From Arthrobotrys musiformis (lineage: Eukaryota; Ascomycota; Orbiliomycetes; Orbiliales; Orbiliaceae), in NCBI GenBank assembly GCA_036971715.1, contig JAVHJL010000005.1, positions 3,472,001-3,536,000 of the forward strand: DNA of 64,000 bases, in the 5' to 3' direction. A program made the position numbers and the translations under genes. Positions within the stretch are counted from its first letter, which is position 1. Every line of letters starts with the position of its first letter. Below the pieces are notes generated by a model. That model worked only from the letters and a program-made list of their open reading frames with translations. It was not told the origin of the DNA and ran no database searches. Of this stretch, positions 47,810 through 59,100 are shown one piece after another.

Positions 47810-48136
47810 TTAGTAATTGTTGGATTTTGAAATCCCGCCGTTGCAACCTACTGAGATATCAATTGTGATATCATGATGCTCCGGTGCCTCCTGCATTCCG
47901 TCGTCATTACTCCAAATGACGACAAGGCCCAACAGGCTGTCTAAATCTCTCCAATAACTCGTGTAGATGATATATTCATTTGGGACCCATCGGTATCCAC
48001 ATTGCGGCTGAAGAACATTCCGTCTATCCTCTTCAGGATGCAATGCATTCCAAATCCTGTAGTCCCTTTCCCTCAAGATCTTAAGAGAAGCAAGGAAGTA
48101 ACGGCGTGATGACGGATATATGACGCATGTTGGCAA
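47810..48136 (-). CDS. Hypothetical protein fragment
   Basis: A 108-codon frame with natural composition (LKILRERDYRIWNALHPEED, then YRWVPNEYIIYTSYWRDLD). No known domain and no clear upstream exon. It may be the 3' exon of a lost or unresolved gene. Confidence 0.25.
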   Translation of the reverse strand: MPTCVIYPSSRRYFLASLKILRERDYRIWNALHPEEDRRNVLQPQCGYRWVPNEYIIYTSYWRDLDSLLGLVVIWSNDDGMQEAPEHHDITIDISVGCNGGISKSNNY

Positions 48137-50978
48137 ATTCCCTCGGGATCCGTTTTATCTAAAACGGCGATATCGCAGTGGTTGAATTCCAGGCGGCGTT
48201 GCCTCGTCGCATTGTTAATATTACCAATGGCACTGTGGCAACATGGTGTATATTATCGATATCATGATATTAATACAATATCATATTTGATATTGATCAC
48301 ATTACACTTACACCTTCTGATTATAATGAATAAACATGAATTTATGCTGTATACCTGATGAGCCCGGTGAAGCATTCCGGACGCAATGCAGGGGGCCCGC
48401 AGATACGGTTTCATGAAAGCCTCCCATCAGATAGATAACATGAGTATGTAAATATTTAGTCGACATTGATAAATTTATCAAACTATAAGCCATAGAGCTA
48501 CATCTAGGCTTCATCGCCATAACGTACCCAATAGGTAGCTACCCATTACTAGGCCCCTATTTACTAGATACATCGACACTTCAGGGCCCGGTCTAGAATC
48601 CTGTCGAACGCAAGAACGCTTACGGGATATGTTTGTGCTTTTTCTACAACGCAGCAGGTGGCGAATTATCCAATCCGCACATGCGCATACCCATAGAAAA
48701 AAAGAGAAGGGCAAGCGCAAGAGGGGACGGGGAGGAGATTCATCAATGGAGCACACCACTATACTCTGGAGGATACAAAAAACCCAAATTCAACACATGA
48801 GCGGGGGGGAAAAAGAAAAAAACGAAAAAACGGAAACAAGGTGGAATGTCGCGATGATATCATGGTGCAGGGTCTCTCCACAATTAATTTGATATCATCA
48901 TAACGGCCGGCTTGGTTTAATGCAGGTATCACGCGAGGATTCTTTGAAGCCACATGTAGCAGGCCACGGGAAAGTTCACGTTGAGACCAGTTGAGAAGCA
49001 AGCTCATTAGTAGACAAACGTTATATTAACCTTAACCCAAGAGGAGATCTTGTATTATAGTAGACCCTGAAAATCAGTGTCCAAAATCTGGATTTTCAGG
49101 GTCTCAGGATTCCAATGGAGAAAACCCTCTTTCCCTGCAGTCCTTGAGCTGATCCATTGCCCTCGTCGGCGCATGGACGATAATTTGTCGGAACATCCAG
49201 ACGAAAGGTTCGATATCCGGGCCCAATATGAAACGCAGCAGTATACCCCGCAGAGGCAAATTCGCAATCTGTTGGGGAATGCCGGTAAGTACCTTTGCTT
49301 TCGCCCAAAAGGCACTTTTTTGAAGGACAGTATGATATATTGAAATTTTGTGATCTTGTCCGTGGGGCAAGCAGGGAGTGACCCTGCTTTAGTTTGCTGC
49401 ACAGTGATATCATCGTTGATTCGAAGAAATCCAACAGCATGCTAGCTAGCATGGCTGCCAAGGAGTAAACATCGGGACTGACATCACCATCATCTTGCCG
49501 GGAGTAAAACCTTACATGATTTAAAAGTCGCACTAGTTGGCCTGGGACTCCGAAGGAGGGGAAAATGTTAAGAATGTAAAACATGGTCCACCAATACCGT
49601 CTCATAGCTTGATCTTTTTGCTGGGGGTCTAGAGCGAACTTTTGTTTGCGTTGCCGCCAACGTTAACGTTACGAGCGCACATGCTACACGAGGATACACG
49701 CTATAGCCTGCATACGTCTTCAACGCACCATTCCCCTCACGTTTTTTTACATTTGAATTCTGAGCCGTGCCGCTATGCATGTAGTAGTAATGCCCTCAGC
49801 TGAGGTGGCGATGCGCGATGCCCGGTAGAACGATTTATCCTGCTGAGCGCTTCAACCCTCAGTAAATTCAGCTAAGCGTGACACCAGAGCCGGCCTCGCT
49901 GGAGGCTCGAACGCAACGGAATGCTCTCATGTCCGCAAGGGTACGTATACGTGTGTAACCCTTCCCCGAAAAATAAATCCAGATCCTTTGGAGCGGTTTA
50001 ATCTACCTGCACGGATGGCCTGACCATCTCCAAACAAAAAACAAAAATGGAGGTCGGAAATCTTGGGACCCCGCAGTTGAGATAAGATCCCTTCCATGCA
50101 GTCATCCATGCATCTCGATCAACTTGCATTTGCGTATATCGAGCAGATGAGCCGAGTTCCTTAAAACTGGTATAAGCTGAGGTTAGAAAAAAAACGAGCA
50201 TCTTACGAGAGTGTAATATGTTTACGGGTCCATAGGACCGTGATCGGTTTTTGCGGCCGTCGTCTTTTAGGAATTCGGGGTCGTGGCTCGGTAAGCTGAT
50301 GCCAGAATAGAGTTTATACTTTTTGTCCAACAGGCGCCCTCAAATATCCGACATCAGATATTCAACCCAAAAAAAATTTTATTACTCCGTATTATTATTT
50401 GCAAAAATAAAATAAAAAATAAAAAATAAAAAAACCCTTTGCGGAACCTTCCGAAGGCATAATGCACGAACCAGCTCCCAACTTAAAAGAGGGAAAACTT
50501 CCCAAACAACGAAAAAGAAAACACAAGAAAAAGGAAGTTTCGATGCGAACAAGCTGGGAATTCCTTACCTATTTGGGGCACCGACGGGGTGGCAGACCAA
50601 GGACCAGAAGCTGACAATTTTCCACGCTATGGACAGCTAAGCAAAGAGTGTGAGTGTGAGAGGTAGGGCACGGGTATGTAGGGGTCTGGACACTGGGGGT
50701 CGCTAAGCGTCCCATCGCTCTTTCATGGCAGAATACGCCAATTAATTCTTGTCAAATCCAAAAAGCAATATGAGAAAATAGGTCCCGGGACAATGTGAGA
50801 CAACAAGCTCATATGCAAGTTTAAGCTAGGTTGCCGAAGCCAAGATCTCTTGCGTTTTGGAAATGCTCACGCCGTCCCAAAAAAAAAGGACGCTGCTTCG
50901 CGTTCTTGTGCATGTGCCTATTTTATTGATACTCAGAGACTGGACTTAGAAGACGGTGATTTTTTGTTTTGTTTTTGC

Positions 50979-51004
50979 AAAAAAAAAAAAAAAAAAAAAA
51001 AAAA
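50979..51004 (+). repeat. Homopolymer A26
   Basis: 26 consecutive A, preceded by T-rich DNA and followed by GGCGTTCAGCC. No retroposon target-site duplication could be shown by eye. Confidence 0.9.
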
Positions 51005-51308
51005 GGCGTTCAGCCAATCGTGAAAGATTTCCTATAGAAAGATTCCCACAGGAAAAGGTAGGATGTCGATTGATTGAGAGTATAGTAGGGTTTCATAAAT
51101 TCAAAGTGATGTGATATCAATTATATCTGACCGTTTACGAACGCCAGAGACATTGCGTCTTAGATCAGAAACAGTCCACTATTTCTTTGCTGCAAGATAA
51201 AGCCCGAAGTGCGGCTCCGGGGGTATTGACCTGGTAGAGCACCATAGTGTGCCTTTGGACTTGAGGACCCCGAGGAAGTTAAACACGGCAGAACAGTTAC
51301 GACGAGTC

Positions 51309-51314
51309 TATAAA
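51309..51314 (+). promoter_or_regulatory. TATA box of the 51.5-kb gene
   Basis: TATAAA about 155 bp before the ATG at 51468, followed by a C-rich, then A/C-rich leader, as expected of a fungal core promoter. Confidence 0.5.
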
Positions 51315-51467
51315 TGCCCCGATGTACCTCCCATTCACACTCCAATCACCCATTCTCCGACAAAGCATAATAAATAAGCACAATTATAGCTTACGCCTCG
51401 TCGAATTCATTCCAAACAGCTAAAAAACCAATTTTTTACCCTTAAATATTTTCTTTGATATATCAAG

Positions 51468-52100
51468 ATGGGCGTGGTCCATATTATCACTTCTCCTTTG
51501 CAAACCGATAGCGTCGGCGATATTTCTAGCTGGGCTTCTACTGGAAGCTATACCGATGACGCAGTTACGGCTCTGTCTGTTTCTGTATCCTCTCTCTTGG
51601 AAGCCACCGATATATCCAGCATGCGCCTCGAAGTCTCATATCAACAATCTGATATCCGCTCAACAAGTTTCCCCGACTCTTACGAGCCTAGCGTCTACCA
51701 AGCTGAAGACGTTATCTGCGTTCAGTCTATTGCATCTACCTGTAATACAGTAAGACCTACCAGTAGATCCTCTATTATAGATATATACCATATAGATCAT
51801 ATGCACCTAACACACACTCAGTTAACGGCAATGACGGAAATCGAACCGGAAAACCAAACAGCCGAGCTACTTATTGACGTTAGCGCAACCCCTTGGCATC
51901 CAATGGAACGATATATTGACGGAAACTGGGATTCGGATCCATGGAGCACGTCAAACTTGAGAGTCAGACAAGGTGGCGAGGATGAAACGGGTTCATATGT
52001 AGATACTGGATGGGATCGCTGGGTTGCAATATGCTTGAGTGATATTGATAAGGAAGCTCTGGAGGACCATGTTGAAAATTCGACTATTTATTATTTATAG
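51468..52100 (+). CDS. Hypothetical protein, possibly with one intron
   Basis: The frame is open for 210 codons without splicing. A good intron (51750-51821; donor GTAAGA, branch CTAACAC, acceptor ACTCAG) would remove exactly 24 codons and leave 186 residues; it is preferred because the removed part is less protein-like. The product is acidic, Ser/Thr-rich at the N-terminus and Trp-rich near the C-terminus (DGNWDSDPWS, TGWDRWVAICLSD). No signal peptide or known domain was seen. An upstream TATA box supports a real gene. The function is unknown. Confidence 0.5.
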   Translation: MGVVHIITSPLQTDSVGDISSWASTGSYTDDAVTALSVSVSSLLEATDISSMRLEVSYQQSDIRSTSFPDSYEPSVYQAEDVICVQSIASTCNTVRPTSRSSIIDIYHIDHMHLTHTQLTAMTEIEPENQTAELLIDVSATPWHPMERYIDGNWDSDPWSTSNLRVRQGGEDETGSYVDTGWDRWVAICLSDIDKEALEDHVENSTIYYL

Positions 52101-52381
52101 TGCATATATGGAAATCATGATACTACAAACCAAAGTTGGTCACGACCATATACCCCTCAAATATGTATAGCTGATCCAACTGTCTCGAGGCTGCCGTTAC
52201 TTCATCTTCATGAACCTAATTCAACATCTAAAGAGTAGATCTATTGAGGTATACGTATCCAATGAAAATTTAATTAAGAAATCAAAAACTCCAGCCGTCA
52301 TTAAGTTGTGTACATAATGCAACAGTATGCCTCTAGCAGGCCAGAGAATGTATACATACAAAAAAACTCGTTTCTATATCC

Positions 52382-53833
52382 TTAGAAGAGTATCGAGCCT
52401 TTGGTAATAAATTTCTGTGACCCGCTCATAAATACCTTCCTTCCACCCTCAGCACCTCTGAGGTCTATAGTTCCTTCCGCTTGGAACGTTTGGTTTCCGT
52501 GTATCACGGACCGCCCTTCAAGTATTGTGGCGTCATATAGATTAGCAGTAGTCACGGTGCCATCGCAATCGGTAATAAATTGATTAATAAGGGGCAATTG
52601 TTTTGTCGAACTCGAAGGGGGCGTGTGAGTCGTTGAGTAAGGTTGAGGAAGTGGCGCAGATTTGCTAGGAGTCGATACCGGGGTCGACAAGGCCGAAGAC
52701 GTCCCCTCCGAGCGTTGTTTTGTATCGGAACTCGGAGCTATAGCACTTGATTGGCCATCGTGTAACGACATCAACAAAAATTTAGTAAATGCTGCTGCTG
52801 TGCCCGCGGCATAGCCCTGCCATTCTCTATTTTTATGGGAATCGGAATAGTCAGAGATACCGTTGACCACCAGGCATGGCCAAACATCCATAACCCCCGC
52901 TGCTTCTGTTTCAATGCATAAAGCCCCAGCTCGTTCCCGGATCCTTTCCCTCGCCTCTCCATCACATACAAGCGTGTCTCCAGATGCGATAGTGCCGTAG
53001 TGTATCAGAGGGGCTGGTTTGGAGGCGTATTTAAACTTTCTAGAGCCTCCGGGCCCCCAGCGAGGATCTAGTGGCACACCCGGAACCTGTTTCGTACTAA
53101 TCCATGAGGTCCGGGGCGGGCGGTATCTGACAAGATTGTCAGATTTCGGGTTGCAATAAGAGCTGCAAGACTCCGAATCCCTTCCTTTATGCTGATAGTC
53201 CCACTTGAAGAGATAATCAACATCCAGGGGCGGGAGAAGCATTTGATTTCGACTCTTTTCGAAAGCATCCTCAAGTACATTGAAAACTGCCAGACGTATT
53301 GGCTCATCCCCCCGGCCTCTGACGGTCTGGATAGCACAAATCGCGCGATGAGGCGGCTTGTCAATATTTCCAACCTGTTGGAATACACCGTCCTGGCGCA
53401 TTCTCTCCGAATCGTATTTTATGATAGCCGGCGAACCTGTTCCCGGTGTACCGACGACAACATCGCCCAATCTGATGTCGTTGCTCTCCGACGGCACGCC
53501 GCCAGCTATCCCCACGAGAAATCTTAACTTTAAATCCGGAAAGTCCCTGTTGAAACCGCGGGCGACAGTAGCCGCGGAAACATAGCCATTGGCGCCCATA
53601 TGTAGACTTGCTGCGACAACATTGACGCCACCGATTTCGCCAAATACGTAAGAGTTTTCGGACTGGCCGTCGTAGTCCCGAGGCACCTCATGCTCATTGT
53701 CGAACATTGATTCGGCAGCAGAAAATTCGGCGGGTAATGGTGTAAGCCAACCGACGGTGTATTCATGTTTCGATAGAAGAACCATCTTTGTGGTTTGCTG
53801 GGTCGATATCGATTGGAGTGATATGTTTGTCAT
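52382..53833 (-). CDS. PNP_UDP-family (nucleoside phosphorylase-like) protein with a repeat tail
   Basis: A single exon of 483 residues (468 if it starts at the second ATG, 53785). Residues about 20-350 match the phosphorylase-superfamily domain found at the N-terminus of many fungal NLRs: YTVGWLTPLPAEFSAAESM, RFLVGIAGGVPSE with GDVVVGTP, and the ribose-binding IETEAAGVMD followed by LVVNGISDYSDSHKNREWQ. Where NLRs continue into an NB-ARC or NACHT domain, this protein has about 60 disordered Ser/Thr/Pro residues and a 70-residue Gly/Gln-rich beta-like tail containing HGNQTF and SGSQKF. It could be a nucleosidase effector or an orphaned NLR N-domain. Catalysis is inferred from the family only. 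Confidence 0.85.
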   Translation of the reverse strand: MTNISLQSISTQQTTKMVLLSKHEYTVGWLTPLPAEFSAAESMFDNEHEVPRDYDGQSENSYVFGEIGGVNVVAASLHMGANGYVSAATVARGFNRDFPDLKLRFLVGIAGGVPSESNDIRLGDVVVGTPGTGSPAIIKYDSERMRQDGVFQQVGNIDKPPHRAICAIQTVRGRGDEPIRLAVFNVLEDAFEKSRNQMLLPPLDVDYLFKWDYQHKGRDSESCSSYCNPKSDNLVRYRPPRTSWISTKQVPGVPLDPRWGPGGSRKFKYASKPAPLIHYGTIASGDTLVCDGEARERIRERAGALCIETEAAGVMDVWPCLVVNGISDYSDSHKNREWQGYAAGTAAAFTKFLLMSLHDGQSSAIAPSSDTKQRSEGTSSALSTPVSTPSKSAPLPQPYSTTHTPPSSSTKQLPLINQFITDCDGTVTTANLYDATILEGRSVIHGNQTFQAEGTIDLRGAEGGRKVFMSGSQKFITKGSILF

Positions 53834-54930
53834 GAGGTGATGTGGAGTCTTAAGTCAGTCCATGCAATGAGCCCTCCGTACCAGAGGCCAGGTGCTGTGT
53901 TTATAAAGTCCAAGCCAGAAGGGAATGAGAGCAGTGGGTTTATAGATTATGATCGATTAGAATCTTTTCATAGTCAGGGCATCGTTGTCTCGTCGGGGTA
54001 TCGCACTATATATAATATAGTATACAAGGCTCCCATCATTGCGCATATTGCACACTACAAGGTCAATTGCAAGGGCATCCCTCACGAGGCGCTGGCAGTA
54101 CGCCTAGACAAAACCCTGATGTTTCATTGGTTAGAGTTTGATCCTGCTAACGATTCGATCTAGTCACTGTGCCGCATATGCGCATATGAATGCTAGGATC
54201 CATGAATTAAAGAATAGATCAATACTAGCCTCAAAATTATCATCGATACGGGCAGAGTCGAATAAATGCATATATACTTATAGCTATATATTTGTATTGG
54301 TTGGAGTACCCTAAGATTAAATTGAGGAGAACATTAATATAATGGAGCAGCCTAGAGGTTAACGTTAACAACTGAAGTACTCCAGTGACAACACATATGT
54401 TGAAAACGACAACAGGGTCGACGGTTTCACTCCACGCGCGCGCCACGTACTGGACACTAGTCTTGCTATGTGCTAGACGTGGCGACGTTACAAAAAACTA
54501 TTATGGTATTAAGATTCGCCGATAGTTAGCTAAGCAGCTGGAAATAACCGACAGATTATATAACAAAGTGTGAGGCTAGTCGTGAATACTAATGGGAAAC
54601 TCGTATCTACAAACTGTTAAACGGTAATCAACAAAACGGCGCTGGAATCTTAGGACCCAAACATCGGAAAACCGTTCGAACGTTCGGGACAACAATTACA
54701 ATCAAGACCTCCAATCTGAGATAATAAATCCTCCCATAACCATACAAATCGCCTAACTTTTAGCTTGTAATTCCAGTCCCTCAGACCCCGAGGCTAAAGT
54801 ATTAATATAATTTTGCATCAGGTACCCCACATATACATTTTCTCCAAAGAATACTTCAGCGTTGCCGTCATGCATGCATGTATATCGATATCCCACAGCC
54901 TCCATATATGCATATCGCCTATGACAGCTG
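53834..54930. other. Intergenic, no supported gene
   Basis: Five-prime flank of the PNP gene and non-coding DNA. A 14-bp palindrome CATATGCGCATATG lies at about 54175-54188. The plus-strand frame at 53837-54163 has no gene-like context. Confidence 0.45.
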
Positions 54931-55143
54931 TCACGATTTCTCCTTGTGGGTGGATTCTCCGGATGTCGAGTCCCGGCCCGCAGTTACTAGCGTATCCGAA
55001 TCGCTGTCATGGTGCTTCTCCGTCGTGCGATCTTGCGGTGGACTAGGGGAATTTTTATTCGCCTTTTTAAGCTCGTTGTGGTGTTGATTCACTGCGATTT
55101 TGACAACCACGTCGTACAGAGTGTTGGAGATTGAAGTGAGCAT
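54931..55143 (-). CDS. Possible small protein, 70 residues
   Basis: Starting at the ATG of MLTSISNTLYDVVVKIAVNQ, the frame has an amphipathic or weakly hydrophobic N-terminus and a highly charged Ser/Asp/Lys-rich tail (KHHDSDSDTLVTAGRDS). The composition is natural but nothing is recognised. A longer start at 55224 is possible. Confidence 0.3.
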   Translation of the reverse strand: MLTSISNTLYDVVVKIAVNQHHNELKKANKNSPSPPQDRTTEKHHDSDSDTLVTAGRDSTSGESTHKEKS

Positions 55144-55224
55144 TGTGAATTCGAAGGTAAAATCTTTAAAATGGGTATATGGGAGATTGTCTGATTTGAT
55201 TGGTCTAGAACCAGGCACCGCCAA

Positions 55225-56379
55225 AAAGGTGCTTTTTTATAAAATATGAATTTATTGAATAACAGTGGTTCGATTCGGTTGTACGCGGAACGGGTTCGTG
55301 GATTTGGCCGCGCGGTGTCAAGTTTCGACTAGGAAATACTGCTTGGATCGATTGTGATAAACGACAGCAGACTGCTGACCTTGACAGCAACTGGGCTTTC
55401 CCAACCCTTAAATATACAACCTAGATGGCTTCAGCTAGCTCCTGAAAAAAAATATCCCACTGAAATACATTCTCAAAACCGGCCTAGAACATAGACCCAC
55501 TCGTTTGCTTACGGTATACGCCGTCAGCCAAGGAGATTCAGGTGGATGTCTCATGTCGGCACCTGTCAGTTGCGTTCCCGAATCTGGGAATCTCCGTGTT
55601 GTTCACAACCACCAACTTGGGAAAACTATTCCCATGCGCACATGGGTCTGTGAGCTGGATCCATGGATCGGATACGAGAACCCCACAGATCGATAGCTTA
55701 CAAAGGTTTTGATTCGTGAACAATAAGGGCTGTGTCATGGATAAAATCTCTCGTTATGGGGTTTTCTTGATGATTAGTCATTTTTTTTCGCCGTCGAGTC
55801 TCCACCGTCAGCAGCGAACCTAACTGGGACTATCTCTTCTGATTACTTAGTATCCACTTCTTATTGGTCTAGTAGACCGTCTAAAGCTTAAACAAGACCA
55901 AACGCTGACCTTAATTTGGGCCGAAGATCGACAACGCTAGAGAAGTTGGGGGATTAGCGGCTCACTTTGTCTGCCCAGACCATTCATCTGCACCTAAAGA
56001 AACAAGCTTTCCTTGTGCAACGTATGGTTCGAAGATTTGTTGGTAACTTCACTTAGAGCAGCATTTGCATTGCAATACACATCCTAGATTAGAGATGAGA
56101 CCGATTCTGCGTGGCGCTGGGCTAGTTGACCAAGGGCTTCCCATCGATATAGGTGTATGTATGTACGGCTGAACTTTAGGAATACAAGAGGAAATATATT
56201 CCCAAGTTGGAAGCTTTCCGCCAGCTTATAGCCAACCCATTGCCATTCCAAATACGAAAATATCACACTATGACAAAACAAGAAACAAACTGGGGGATAT
56301 ATTCGATTAATCTAAATGTACAGCTATTTTGCGAAACTTGCATAGATCTAGACTTAGCACCTAGTGATCTGGTACTTCT
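55225..56379. other. Intergenic with a GDSGG-containing fragment
   Basis: At 55505-55696 (+) a 63-codon frame reads VSQGDSGGCLMS, matching the catalytic-serine motif of trypsin-like proteases, but no His/Asp segments lie in the upstream DNA. The rest holds no supported gene. Confidence 0.4.
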
Positions 56380-57795
56380 TTAACCCAGGCCTTTATCCTC
56401 TGACGACGATTCCCCACGATTTTCTGGCAACTGCCAGAATTCCAGGCCGCCGGTTCGTGGGTATGGATTTAACTGCCACACCCAGTCAGGTAAGTATCTC
56501 TCGATCAAAATTTCGTCGCCAACTTGAATCGCGTTTGGTGCATTGTCATCATCAATACCATCATCAAGGTCGTAATCGCCAATTTCCAATGCAATATGGC
56601 CTGGCCCTTGACGTTGATTATTCACATTGGTAACGGTGGTGTCAGAGTCAACTCTATCCCCTCTCGACCTGACATGCGCGGAATCTATGTCGTCGTCGCT
56701 ATCAGGAACGATGGAATTCCAGTGTCTCGGCGAATCTGCAGTTATTTGAAAGCCCGGGAAATGATCTTGTAGCCTTAAGTTTGGGTTCGTATACCACGAC
56801 GAAGGACGATTTCTTCTGCCGCTAGCTGGTGGCGTAGCCTCTCTCCTTTCTTCTTTTTCTTCCTCGTCCTCGTACTCTCTAGCTCTGCCTTGTGTTGGGC
56901 TATTGTTCACATTCGAAAGCAGAGCCCAAGGGACGTTAAACCCACTCAAATAGCCCTCGACTGAGTCTGACAGTAGATTTTCGTCAAGGTCTATTTCTCC
57001 TGGTGTCTCGAGGAGTGGAGCGCTCGGGCGGAAGCCTTCGTTGACGTCCTCATCAGAAGTATGATAAAGTGGTGTCTCGCTGTCTGATACACCATACACA
57101 GGGAGAATACTAAATCGGTTGGCGATTGGTTGGTGTAGCGATTCAAGATCCAGGTTGTATTCCTCAGCCACAGAAGTTCTGTCTAGCTCCAAATAGCCAA
57201 CGAAACCTTGGTTTTTGCGGCATCCGGGCGCAGTAAAGATCGAGAGGCCGATCGGAACTTCATCTTCTCCAGCAAAATCGGATAAAGTTATCGATTGTAG
57301 AATAAATTCCCCATCCGGAGCTTGAAATTCAAAACAACGGCCACGAGAGTCTGATGGAATGTTGTTAGCTGCTACGATCATACCATCTTCCTCGCGCTGC
57401 TGACTAGAAGCTTGGCTTCTCCCACTTGCTGTCCGTACTAGAGGAACATCTGCCGCTTCACCGAGGATATCTGATATCCGACGAGAAACGGTGCCGTAAT
57501 ATCCTACTCTCGGATGACGAAGATTGTTTTCGGGAAGCGAAATACGCCCGGCTATTCCTTGACCCCCCGTTGGAGAATCATTCTCTACGGCTTCGAGTGC
57601 CGGGAGCAGTCTTTGCGTTCCTTCGAGTATACTGGTCGAAGGTCTTTCTATGCCGTCAAAGAAGTCTTCGATGCTATCTTCCGGCGAAAGGTTTAAAAGA
57701 TCAGTTTCAACAGGCTTTAAGTTTACTGAGAGTAGATAGGCGTCTGACAAGCCAAGAAGGGCCACCAGTAGCCACGCGGCAGAGGACGACCACAT
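56380..57795 (-). CDS. Secreted acidic protein of unknown function
   Basis: A single exon of 471 residues. The N-terminus MWSSSAAWLLVALLGLSDAY is a clear signal peptide. The mature part has one probable folded region of about 100 residues (FEFQAPDGEFILQSITLSDF, IGLSIFTAPGCRKNQGF), then long acidic Ser/Asp-rich disorder with an EDEEEKEERREA stretch, and ends with an aromatic segment (YLPDWVWQLNPYPRTGGLEF). There are only two or three Cys, so it is not a typical small cysteine-rich effector. No anchor was seen. The role is unknown; it is probably extracellular. Confidence 0.7.
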   Translation of the reverse strand: MWSSSAAWLLVALLGLSDAYLLSVNLKPVETDLLNLSPEDSIEDFFDGIERPSTSILEGTQRLLPALEAVENDSPTGGQGIAGRISLPENNLRHPRVGYYGTVSRRISDILGEAADVPLVRTASGRSQASSQQREEDGMIVAANNIPSDSRGRCFEFQAPDGEFILQSITLSDFAGEDEVPIGLSIFTAPGCRKNQGFVGYLELDRTSVAEEYNLDLESLHQPIANRFSILPVYGVSDSETPLYHTSDEDVNEGFRPSAPLLETPGEIDLDENLLSDSVEGYLSGFNVPWALLSNVNNSPTQGRAREYEDEEEKEERREATPPASGRRNRPSSWYTNPNLRLQDHFPGFQITADSPRHWNSIVPDSDDDIDSAHVRSRGDRVDSDTTVTNVNNQRQGPGHIALEIGDYDLDDGIDDDNAPNAIQVGDEILIERYLPDWVWQLNPYPRTGGLEFWQLPENRGESSSEDKGLG

Positions 57796-58501
57796 TTTAG
57801 ATGTCGTGGGATCCCTTGGCCATGCGTCTAAATCATTGAATGAGAATGTTGTATGGTGTAGGGCCCCGGACTTCTACGGTTAAGATGTATGGGTTGCGCG
57901 GCGGTAATTTGTGAGACCAATTGCGCCGATAATTAACTGTGGGCTAGCCCTGGTACCCCTCCGTAATTATAATTTAGAACCCCAACAATAAAAACAGTGG
58001 CAAAGAGCGCTTTGTGGGTATAATTCCAAGTAGTACGTTTGAGGTAAATATCATTCAGAGGACGTTGGGTCAGAATACATGCATGGCATACGAGGCGGTC
58101 GGGCTGAACCTTATGTTGGAGATGTGCCTACGACTTCAATGGCTCCCTGCGTAGGACCTTAACAAATCCGAAGGCTCCCCTTCCAAAACCTTGAGCCTAG
58201 CGGCCCTTGTCCATGGAAAAGCAAGCCCGGTGAGTTCATGGTGACACAAGAAAACCTCGAGAGGTGGTTTTCCTAAAACGCTAGGATGGAAGAGGCAAGA
58301 CACCTAATCGGGAACGGTTCTTGCGCCAGCGATTCGCCCAGCCCATTAGCCGTTTCCGACCCCAGACGTCAACCATGTCGAACGTCCGGGTGAAAATGAA
58401 GGTTTTCCCGGCAAAAACGAAAGCGAAAATAGTGTCTCCGCTTCTGAAACGAGAAGTTCAGGAAGGAAGTCAAAAAAATTGGCAAAAAAGAAGGTTGGAT
58501 A
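57796..58501. other. Intergenic
   Basis: Five-prime flank of the secreted-protein gene and 3' flank of the tRNA. No gene was seen. Confidence 0.5.
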
Positions 58502-58596
58502 TGACCAGTAGGCGATTTGAACGCCTAGCCTTTCGATTACCATCAGCTTTGGAAAGCTGCCTGGAGTCGAACGCGCTACCGTTGCGCCAACCAGTC
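58502..58596 (-). tRNA. tRNA-Trp (CCA) with an intron
   Basis: On the minus strand a full cloverleaf can be drawn: acceptor GACTGGT/ACTGGTC with two wobble pairs, D arm GCGC-AACGGTA-GCGC, anticodon stem TTCGA/TCGAA with loop CTCCA, T arm AGGCG-TTCAAAT-CGCCT, and discriminator A. The anticodon CCA lies at 58564-58562. A 23-nt intron follows the base 3' to the anticodon (about 58560-58538), the standard place. The anticodon arm TTCGACTCCA is the same as in yeast tRNA-Trp. Confidence 0.93.
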
Positions 58597-59100
58597 TTGA
58601 ATTGTTGGGCGTTTGAAAAATCTTGCTCGTCATAGTCTTGGAGGCGGAAAATGCGTTGTAGATGGTGCCAGCTCAACGCTCTAATTAGTTTGACCCACAT
58701 TCGACTCTTTTCACCTAATCTGTAAGTCACATGATAATTTTACATGAAAAAACTGCCCAACACATTTCAGGTTCAACACACGAGGCTTTTAAAATCCAAC
58801 GCATTGGCAACACATAGTCGTCTCAACACAAGAAGGGTCGCCGAGACTAATAGACACGCCGACCTCAGGTGTTGCAACGTTGCCGCCTCGCGATGGTCGG
58901 TGGGCAACAGATCGAGATAGTACTATAGTGCAAAGAATCCACGCAAATCAATACCCTCTCATGTTGAAAATCATGGAACAAAAAAGGCAGGGATGAAGGC
59001 CACGAGCGGCACTTTTTAGGAGATTATAGTCTTGAGGGTCACTTCTTTGGCCATACTCCTGTATAAACATGTTGGAATCAATCTAAAAAGTCATGGTTTC
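58597..59100. other. Intergenic
   Basis: Five-prime flank of the tRNA; no gene seen. Confidence 0.5.

Larger units (their letters stand above)
47506..51467. other. Gene-poor region
   Basis: About 4 kb with no well-supported gene. It contains two gene-like minus-strand frames (47810-48136, listed apart, and 49096-49605), A-rich runs (50380-50440 and the A26 at 50979), and AT-rich direct and inverted motifs at 48250-48300. The frame at 49096-49605 starts MRRYWWTMFYILNIFPSF and looks protein-like only in its first 80 codons. No rRNA or transposon was recognised. Confidence 0.45.

Noticed and set aside
51175..51345. Possible 5S rRNA-like patch
   Set aside because: Only short scattered similarity; no internal control region and no 5S fold by eye.
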